From Pantoea agglomerans (GTDB lineage Bacteria > Pseudomonadota > Gammaproteobacteria > Enterobacterales > Enterobacteriaceae): DNA of 64,000 nt. The notes under the pieces were generated by a model, which saw nothing but the letters and a program-made list of their open reading frames with translations, did not search any database and was not told the origin of the DNA. A program made the translations under genes and the position numbers. Below, in pieces: positions 58,279 to 64,000 of the stretch. Every line of letters starts with the position of its first letter. Position 1 is the first letter of the stretch. The stretch is taken from contig NZ_CP090207.1 in NCBI RefSeq assembly GCF_021397715.1, positions 1,116,001 through 1,180,000 of the forward strand. Reading direction: 5' to 3'.

Positions 58279-59315
58279 CCGTTGATAACCACACGCTCTT
58301 CAGCATCCGAGGCTTTGATCACGCCCAGCTTCCAGGCTTTCTCGCCGGCCGCCTGCATCAGCGCGACCGCTTTATCTGCGTCGGCCGGGCTCAGGGCAAT
58401 GATCATTCCGACGCCGCAGTTAAAGGTGCGGTACATCTCAAAGCGGCTGACGTTGCCCGCCTGCTGCATCCAGCTGAACACCGCTGGCCACTGCCAGCTC
58501 GTCTCGTCAATCACCGCCTGGGTGTTGTCGGGCAGCACGCGTGGAATGTTTTCCCAGAAGCCGCCGCCGGTCAGGTGCGCAATGGCATGCACATCGACCT
58601 GCTCAATCAGGCTGAGAATATTTTTCACATAGATGCGGGTCGGTTCCAGCAGATGATCGGCCAGCGGTTTGCCTTCCAGCTGTTCAGTCAGCGGATCGGT
58701 ATTGCTGACCTCCAGAATCTTGCGCACCAGCGAATAGCCGTTGGAGTGCGGACCGCTTGAGCCCAGCGCGATCAGCACGTCACCATCCTGCACTTTACTG
58801 CCGTCGATGATTTCAGACTTTTCAACCACGCCGACACAGAAACCGGCCACGTCGTAATCTTCACCGTGGTACATGCCCGGCATTTCAGCGGTTTCGCCGC
58901 CAACCAGCGCACAACCTGACTGCAGGCAGCCTTCGGCGATGCCGGTGATGACCGCGGAGGCGGTATCAACATCCAGTTTGCCGGTGGCGTAGTAGTCGAG
59001 GAAGAACAGCGGCTCGGCACCCTGAACCACCAGATCGTTGACGCACATGGCGACCAGATCGATGCCAATCGCATCGTGGCGCTTGAGGTCCATCGCCAGA
59101 CGCAGCTTGGTGCCGACGCCATCGGTGCCGGAGACCAGCACCGGTTCACGGTATTTTTGCGGCAGCGCGCAAAGCGCACCGAAGCCGCCCAGTCCACCCA
59201 TCACTTCCGGGCGACGCGTCTTTTTCACTACGCCTTTAATACGGTCAACCAGGGCGTTACCAGCATCAATATCAACACCGGCGTCTTTGTAGCTGAGAGA
59301 GGTCTTGTCGGTCAC
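58275..59315 (-). CDS. purM: Phosphoribosylformylglycinamidine cyclo-ligase PurM
   Basis: 346 residues (E. coli 345). ATP-dependent ring closure of FGAM to AIR, fifth step of purine synthesis. The signature regions are [46 protein letters not shown] and [17 protein letters not shown]. It is the first gene of purMN and carries a PurR box 64 bp upstream. Divergent from upp. Confidence 0.97.
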   Translation of the reverse strand: MTDKTSLSYKDAGVDIDAGNALVDRIKGVVKKTRRPEVMGGLGGFGALCALPQKYREPVLVSGTDGVGTKLRLAMDLKRHDAIGIDLVAMCVNDLVVQGAEPLFFLDYYATGKLDVDTASAVITGIAEGCLQSGCALVGGETAEMPGMYHGEDYDVAGFCVGVVEKSEIIDGSKVQDGDVLIALGSSGPHSNGYSLVRKILEVSNTDPLTEQLEGKPLADHLLEPTRIYVKNILSLIEQVDVHAIAHLTGGGFWENIPRVLPDNTQAVIDETSWQWPAVFSWMQQAGNVSRFEMYRTFNCGVGMIIALSPADADKAVALMQAAGEKAWKLGVIKASDAEERVVING

Positions 59316-59378
59316 TGCGAGGTCCCCACGCGAGTTGCGGTTGGTGGTTTAAATAAAGCGCGGCAATTCTACCAGCGC

Positions 59379-59394
59379 AGGCAAACGTTTGCGA
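59379..59394 (-). promoter_or_regulatory. PurR operator upstream of purM
   Basis: AGGCAAACGTTTGCGA matches the PurR consensus at 14 of 16 positions, with a perfect central CAAACGTTTG. E. coli purMN is PurR-repressed. Confidence 0.85.
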
Positions 59395-59495
59395 GTCCGG
59401 GATTGCGCACCGGGCGATTTTCATCAATCCTTATTTTGTCCCGGTAAAAGCTGCCGCTTTGCGCAAGGATAAGTGGCGCAGAGGCGAAAAGGCGG

Positions 59496-59501
59496 TATAA
59501 T
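59496..59501 (+). promoter_or_regulatory. Likely -10 element of upp
   Basis: TATAAT followed by CCCGCG, 43 bp before the upp start. No clear -35 seen. Confidence 0.5.
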
Positions 59502-59544
59502 CCCGCGATTTTTTTTTAGCTCAACTCACTCCGGGAGAACACCA

Positions 59545-60171
59545 ATGAAGATCGTGGAAGTCAGACACCCGCTGGTCAAACATAAACTGGGCTTGATGCG
59601 TGAGCATGATATCAGTACCAAGCGTTTCCGCGAGCTGGCATCAGAAGTGGGCAGCCTGCTGACCTACGAAGCCACCGCCGACCTGGAAACCGAAAAAGTG
59701 ACCATTGAGGGCTGGAATGGCCCGGTGCAGATCGATCAAATCAAAGGTAAAAAAATTACGGTGGTCCCGATTCTGCGTGCCGGTCTCGGCATGATGGAAG
59801 GCGTGCTGGAACATGTTCCCAGCGCCCGCATCAGCGTGGTGGGCGTTTACCGCGATGAAGAAACCCTGGAGCCGGTCCCTTATTTCCAGAAGCTGGTCTC
59901 TAATATTGAAGAGCGTCTGGCGCTGGTGGTCGATCCGATGCTGGCGACCGGTGGCTCGATGATCGCCACTATCGATCTGCTGAAAAAAGCCGGTTGCAGC
60001 AGCATTAAAGTGCTGGTGCTGGTGGCGGCGCCAGAAGGGATTGCGGCGCTGGAAAAAGCGCATCCTGACGTCGAGCTCTATACCGCGTCAGTCGATCAGG
60101 GACTGAACGAAAAAGGTTACATCATTCCCGGGCTGGGTGACGCTGGGGATAAGATTTTCGGAACCAAATAA
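59545..60171 (+). CDS. upp: Uracil phosphoribosyltransferase Upp
   Basis: 208 residues, the E. coli length. Converts uracil and PRPP to UMP. PRPP loop [12 protein letters not shown]; uracil-binding C-terminus [22 protein letters not shown] 59545 follows GGGAGA and gives [19 protein letters not shown]. It precedes uraA by 160 bp, with a terminator in between. Confidence 0.97.
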   Translation: MKIVEVRHPLVKHKLGLMREHDISTKRFRELASEVGSLLTYEATADLETEKVTIEGWNGPVQIDQIKGKKITVVPILRAGLGMMEGVLEHVPSARISVVGVYRDEETLEPVPYFQKLVSNIEERLALVVDPMLATGGSMIATIDLLKKAGCSSIKVLVLVAAPEGIAALEKAHPDVELYTASVDQGLNEKGYIIPGLGDAGDKIFGTK

Positions 60172-60178
60172 ATCGCAT

Positions 60179-60205
60179 AGCCGGCCGGAGAGTCGGCTTT
60201 TTTTT
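60179..60205 (+). terminator. Terminator between upp and uraA
   Basis: Stem AGCCGGC/GTCGGCT (60179-60185 with 60192-60198), one G-T pair, followed by T run. Read-through may still supply uraA, as the gap has no clear second promoter. Confidence 0.8.
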
Positions 60206-60331
60206 GGCAAAAAAGCATCATCCCCAATCCGATAGCCTCTGCCGCTGGCGACAGGTTCACGCCTTGTGCGTGGATGTGACTCGTCGCGGCTGTCAGCGCG
60301 GAAGGGGATGCATAACATAAGGGGATAAATG

Positions 60332-61615
60332 ATGACTCGTCGCGCCATTGGCGTCAGTGAACGACCGCCGTTACTGCAAACCATTCCACTCAGCCTGCAA
60401 CACCTGTTCGCCATGTTTGGTGCCACGGTGCTGGTGCCGATTCTGTTTCATATCAACCCGGCTACCGTGCTGTTATTCAACGGCGTCGGCACGCTGATCT
60501 ATCTGTTTATCTGTAAGGGCAAAATCCCCGCCTATCTCGGTTCGAGCTTTGCGTTTATCTCGCCGGTGTTGCTGCTGTTGCCGCTGGGCTATGAGGTGGC
60601 GCTGGGCGGATTTATTCTGTGCGGCGTGCTGTTCTGTATCGTGGCGCTGATTGTGAAGCGGGCCGGTACCGGCTGGCTGGATGTGATGTTCCCGCCGGCG
60701 GCGATGGGCGCGATTGTTGCGGTGATCGGTCTGGAACTGGCGGGCGTCGCGGCCAACATGGCAGGCCTGCTGCCGGCTGAGGGCAGCGCGCCCGACAGCA
60801 CCACGGTGATCATCTCGCTGGTTACGCTGGCGGTGACGGTGTTCGGATCGGTGCTGTTTCGTGGCTTCCTGGCGATTATCCCGATTCTGATCGGGGTGCT
60901 GGTCGGCTATGTGCTCTCCTGGTTTATGGGCATCGTTGACTGGCGTGGAGTCGAGAACGCGCCGTGGTTCGCGCTGCCGACCTTCTATACGCCGCGCTTT
61001 GAGTGGGTAGCGATGCTCACCATTCTGCCGGCGGCGCTGGTGGTGATTGCCGAACACATCGGGCATCTGGTGGTGACGGCCAACATTGTGAAGAAAGATC
61101 TGATCCGCGATCCCGGCCTGCATCGTTCGATGTTCGCCAATGGCTTATCGACGGTGATCTCTGGCTTCTTTGGCTCAACCCCTAATACCACCTACGGTGA
61201 GAACATCGGCGTGATGGCGATTACCCGCGTCTACAGTACCTGGGTGATTGGCGGCGCGGCGATCCTCGCCATTCTGCTGTCGTGCGTCGGTAAACTGGCG
61301 GCGGCGATTCAGGCGATCCCGGTGCCGGTGATGGGCGGCGTCTCGCTGCTGCTCTATGGGGTGATTGGCGCGTCCGGTATCCGGGTACTGATCGAATCCA
61401 AAGTGGATTACAACAAAGCGCAGAACCTGATCCTGACCTCGGTGATCCTGATCATCGGTGTCAGCGGCGCGAAGGTACATATCGGTGCGGCGGAGCTGAA
61501 AGGCATGGCGCTGGCCACGCTGGTTGGCGTAGGACTGGCGCTGATCTTCCGCGTGATTTCACTGCTGCGCCCGGAAGAAGTAGTGCTGGAAGCGGAAGAT
61601 CGTCAGGATTCCTGA
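60332..61615 (+). CDS. uraA: Uracil permease UraA
   Basis: 427 residues (E. coli 429), nearly identical. Proton-uracil symporter of the NCS2 family with 14 membrane segments; substrate-binding [13 protein letters not shown] and [15 protein letters not shown] (Glu and His) and the family signature [25 protein letters not shown] 60332 has GGGG seven bases upstream and gives [19 protein letters not shown] 60329 is one codon earlier. Confidence 0.97.
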   Translation: MTRRAIGVSERPPLLQTIPLSLQHLFAMFGATVLVPILFHINPATVLLFNGVGTLIYLFICKGKIPAYLGSSFAFISPVLLLLPLGYEVALGGFILCGVLFCIVALIVKRAGTGWLDVMFPPAAMGAIVAVIGLELAGVAANMAGLLPAEGSAPDSTTVIISLVTLAVTVFGSVLFRGFLAIIPILIGVLVGYVLSWFMGIVDWRGVENAPWFALPTFYTPRFEWVAMLTILPAALVVIAEHIGHLVVTANIVKKDLIRDPGLHRSMFANGLSTVISGFFGSTPNTTYGENIGVMAITRVYSTWVIGGAAILAILLSCVGKLAAAIQAIPVPVMGGVSLLLYGVIGASGIRVLIESKVDYNKAQNLILTSVILIIGVSGAKVHIGAAELKGMALATLVGVGLALIFRVISLLRPEEVVLEAEDRQDS

Positions 61616-61721
61616 TCGTCGGCACGCGCATCAGATCGGGGCAGGGACGCTCCATTCATCTCTTTCTGAAAACTGTGGTAGACTTCCCCGGTTTTTTGCT
61701 TGTTCTCTTGCTGAGGTGCTT

Positions 61722-62423
61722 CTGAACACGCCGGCACAATTGTCATTGCCACTCTATTTGCCTGACGACGAAACCTTCGCCAGCTTCTGGCCGGGGGAAA
61801 ACCCGTCGCTGATTGCCGCGCTGAAAGGTGCTCTCAACCAACAACATGGCAGCTATCTCTACTTCTGGTCGCGTGAAGGCGGTGGCCGGAGCCATTTGCT
61901 GCATGCGGCTTGCGCTGAAATGTCTGCACGCGGTGCGGCGGTCGGCTATGTGCCGCTGGATAAGCGTACCTGGTTCGTGCCGGAAGTGCTGGAAGGGATG
62001 GAGCAACTGTCACTGGTCTGCATCGATAATATCGAGTGCATCGCCGGCGAGCCGGAGTGGGAGATGGCGATCTTTGATCTCTACAACCGCATTCTGGAAA
62101 CCGGCAATACCCGCCTGTTTATTACCGGCGATCGTCCGCCGCGTCAGCTTAACCTGCAGTTGCCCGATCTGGCTTCGCGTCTCGACTGGGGGCAGATTTA
62201 TCGCCTGCAGCCGCTTTCCGACGAAGATAAACTGCAGGCGCTGCAGTTGCGCGCCGGATTACGCGGTTTTGAGCTGCCGGAAGATGTCGGCCGCTTCCTG
62301 TTGAAACGGCTCGATCGCGAAATGCGCACGCTGTTTGATACGCTGGATCGGCTCGATCGTGCTTCGATCAGCGCCCAGCGCAAACTCACCATTCCTTTTG
62401 TCAAAGAGACGCTCGGCCTTTAG
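61722..62423 (+). CDS. hda: DnaA inactivator Hda with CTG start
   Basis: 233 residues from CTG 61722, the length of E. coli Hda. It is an AAA+ protein that with the beta clamp stimulates hydrolysis of DnaA-ATP. The N-terminus (M)[16 protein letters not shown] has the clamp-binding motif QLSLPL at residues 6-11. The Walker A-like segment [10 protein letters not shown] and arginine-finger region RLDWGQIY are present. The GAGG ribosome site (61713-61716) is five bases before CTG and overlaps the in-frame GTG 61716, which would give an N-terminal extension. E. coli hda is known to start with CUG. Convergent with yfgD, stop codons overlapping by 4 bp. Confidence 0.95.
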   Translation: MNTPAQLSLPLYLPDDETFASFWPGENPSLIAALKGALNQQHGSYLYFWSREGGGRSHLLHAACAEMSARGAAVGYVPLDKRTWFVPEVLEGMEQLSLVCIDNIECIAGEPEWEMAIFDLYNRILETGNTRLFITGDRPPRQLNLQLPDLASRLDWGQIYRLQPLSDEDKLQALQLRAGLRGFELPEDVGRFLLKRLDREMRTLFDTLDRLDRASISAQRKLTIPFVKETLGL

Positions 62424-62767
62424 AGAATGTCGAGCACCGCTTCCGGCGGGCGGCCAATGCGCGCCCGATCGCCATTAATCACGATGGGTCGTTCAATTAA
62501 AATGGGATGGCTGACCAGCGCGGCGATCAGCGCCGTCTCGCTTTGGCTCTGATCCGCCAGCCCTAACGTCTGATAAAGCGGCTCTTTGGTTCGCATCAGC
62601 TGGCGTGCGCTCTGCATCCCCAGCTTCTGCAGCAAAATGTGCAGCGTGTCGCTCGCCGGTGGCGTCTGCAGATAGAGCACCACCTCCGGCTCAATGCCGC
62701 GCTCCTGTAACAGCGCCAGCGTTTCGCGGCTCTTGCTGCAGCGCGGATTGTGATAAATCGTCACCAT
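62420..62767 (-). CDS. yfgD: YfgD, ArsC-family glutaredoxin-like reductase
   Basis: 115 residues from ATG 62767 (E. coli YfgD 119). Thioredoxin fold of the ArsC type: [21 protein letters not shown] with the single redox Cys, [11 protein letters not shown], and the C-terminal [23 protein letters not shown]. Homologs include arsenate reductase ArsC; YfgD itself has no proven arsenate activity. ATG 62797, directly after the bepA stop, would add ten residues. An AGGAG lies ten bases before the chosen start. Its 3' end overlaps hda. Confidence 0.9.
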   Translation of the reverse strand: MVTIYHNPRCSKSRETLALLQERGIEPEVVLYLQTPPASDTLHILLQKLGMQSARQLMRTKEPLYQTLGLADQSQSETALIAALVSHPILIERPIVINGDRARIGRPPEAVLDIL

Positions 62768-62797
62768 CTCCGGCGATCTCCTGTGATCTCTGGTCAT

Positions 62798-64000
62798 TTA
62801 ACCTTTCTGATACTGCTTAAAGCGCTGTTGCAACTGACGCAGCTGATCAATACGGGCATCGTATCGCGCCTGTTTCAGGCTGCCGAGCGGCACCTGGGCA
62901 CTGGCGCTGCTGAGCGTGGTGATCGCCTGATCCAGCCGGCCATTTAGCGCCAGGCTTTCAGCGCGTGCCGACAGCTCTTCATCGTTCAGACCCTGCTGCG
63001 CTGAAGCCTGTGCCAGTAAATCCCAGCCGTTAGGATCATCTTTATTGCTCCAGGTGTAGCGGTTCAGAATGCGGCTGGCATTGGCGGGCTGTTTCGCTTC
63101 GACGTAGGCGTTGGCCAGGTTGAGCTGCACCACCGGACTGTTCTTCGCGCCGGTGGCCGCGGTCAGCATAGCGATCGCCTGCTGCGGCTGATTCAGCCCG
63201 ATATCAATATCGGACATGATATCAAGGAACCAGACGTTATCCGGCTGCTTCGCCAGCAGCGGGGTGATGATGCGCTTCGCATCGGCATAGCTTTTTGCCT
63301 GTAAAAACTGCACGGCCTTGCCATATTGCGACGCCAGCTGTTCGCGAGCGTTGCCGCTGGCGTACTGGCTCAGCAGTTCATCGGTCAGCTGATTGCGGCC
63401 GGTTGAATACATCCCCAGCGCACGCACCTTCGCCAGATAGAAATCCTGCGTGGACTGGACCACCACCGGCCGCATCTGATTGGCGCGGTTACGGGCATCA
63501 GCCAGGCGGCTGTCGGGCAACGGGTGCGTCAGCAGGATCTCGGGCGGCTTAGAGGAGAAGCGGCTCTGGTCGGCCAGCTTCTGTAAGAAATTGGGCATCG
63601 CCTGAGGATCAAAACCGGCGCGCTGCAGTACCTGAATCCCGATGCGATCCGCTTCCTGCTCGTTGCCCTGGGTGAAGCTGATAATGCCCTGCTGGGTACC
63701 CGCCAGCGTCCCGGTCAGCGCCGCCATACCGGCCTGGGGATTGGCCATCGCCAGCAGAATGGAGCCAAGCGCGCCAACCCAGGTGAGCGGCGCATTTCGT
63801 TTTTGATCTTCCATCGCGCGCGCCAGATGGCGCTGGGTGACGTGCGAAATTTCATGCGCCATCACCGAGGCCAGCTGGCTCTCATTGTCGGTGAACCGGA
63901 ACAGTGCCGAGTGCAGCACCACATTACCGCCAAAGAAGGCAAAGGCGTTGAGTTCGTCATTCTGGATCAGGAAGAAGTGGAACGGCGTCTTAACCGAATC
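62798..64000 (-). CDS. bepA: BepA periplasmic metalloprotease/chaperone, partial
   Basis: 400 residues of the C-terminal part; the gene runs off the right edge. Frame continuity from 64000 gives [20 protein letters not shown] before [14 protein letters not shown]48 zinc protease with HEISH ([12 protein letters not shown]); the C-terminal half is a TPR region (about the last 200 residues, e.g. [23 protein letters not shown]). In E. coli BepA (487 residues) helps LptD assembly and degrades stalled outer-membrane proteins. yfgD follows immediately after its stop, consistent with one operon. Confidence 0.94.
   Translation of the reverse strand, partial: DSVKTPFHFFLIQNDELNAFAFFGGNVVLHSALFRFTDNESQLASVMAHEISHVTQRHLARAMEDQKRNAPLTWVGALGSILLAMANPQAGMAALTGTLAGTQQGIISFTQGNEQEADRIGIQVLQRAGFDPQAMPNFLQKLADQSRFSSKPPEILLTHPLPDSRLADARNRANQMRPVVVQSTQDFYLAKVRALGMYSTGRNQLTDELLSQYASGNAREQLASQYGKAVQFLQAKSYADAKRIITPLLAKQPDNVWFLDIMSDIDIGLNQPQQAIAMLTAATGAKNSPVVQLNLANAYVEAKQPANASRILNRYTWSNKDDPNGWDLLAQASAQQGLNDEELSARAESLALNGRLDQAITTLSSASAQVPLGSLKQARYDARIDQLRQLQQRFKQYQKG

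Overview
The window is chromosomal DNA of an enterobacterium, most likely Erwiniaceae and probably Pantoea. The gene order follows the Escherichia coli stretch from glrK through glyA, suhB, iscR, ndk, hisS, guaBA and ppk to upp and hda, and most proteins have near full-length E. coli counterparts. Lineage-specific pieces include a zevAB-like metal pair, a membrane glucose dehydrogenase, a protealysin/emfourin pair, MgtE, and large PstC/PstA permeases next to ppk-ppx. The genus is inferred from content and memory, not from a search. I see no rRNA, tRNA, CRISPR array, insertion sequence or prophage.

Layout. 1-3010: glrK (partial)-qseG-glrR-glnB, an envelope-stress/nitrogen block. 3019-8313: hmp with an NsrR box, glyA with a PurR box, an hcaT-like transporter and csiE. 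8449-11280: a zevAB-like pair with a Zur-like site, and a four-helix membrane protein of unknown function. 11343-18046: suhB, trmJ, iscR, a shortened iscS, pepB, sseB, sseA. 18192-25427: yfhM (bacterial alpha-2-macroglobulin) and pbpC. 25603-35585: ndk, rlmN, pilF, rodZ, ispG, hisS, yfgM, bamB, der, yfgJ. 35652-39692: gcd with a palindromic promoter, emfourin and protealysin. 39804-44465: xseA divergent from guaBA. 44774-49177: a DUF3750 gene, a YodC-like small protein, a putative HicA-like/HTH pair, mgtE, yfgG, tehB. 49219-57457: ppx-ppk divergent from a three-gene Pst-type transporter without pstS or phoU. 57490-64000: a structured intergenic element, purN-purM, upp-uraA, hda, yfgD and bepA (partial).

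The most striking feature is the remnant isc locus. iscR is intact, with its cluster ligands and a promoter carrying three 25-bp IscR-like motifs laid exactly end to end. iscS lacks the last 20 residues of the E. coli protein, the tail used to dock IscU. The genes iscU, iscA, hscB, hscA, fdx and iscX are all missing between iscS and pepB. The simplest reading is that Fe-S assembly has passed to another system such as Suf, and that IscS survives as a sulfur donor for tRNA thiolation. Two Fe-S enzymes in the window (RlmN and IspG) still need clusters.

Other points of note are a putative uncharacterized toxin-antitoxin-like pair with a 9-bp inverted repeat upstream, a YfhM without a lipobox, a conserved CTG start for hda, a PstB paralog with an altered ABC signature, and a strongly paired, repeat-like element between pstB and purN.
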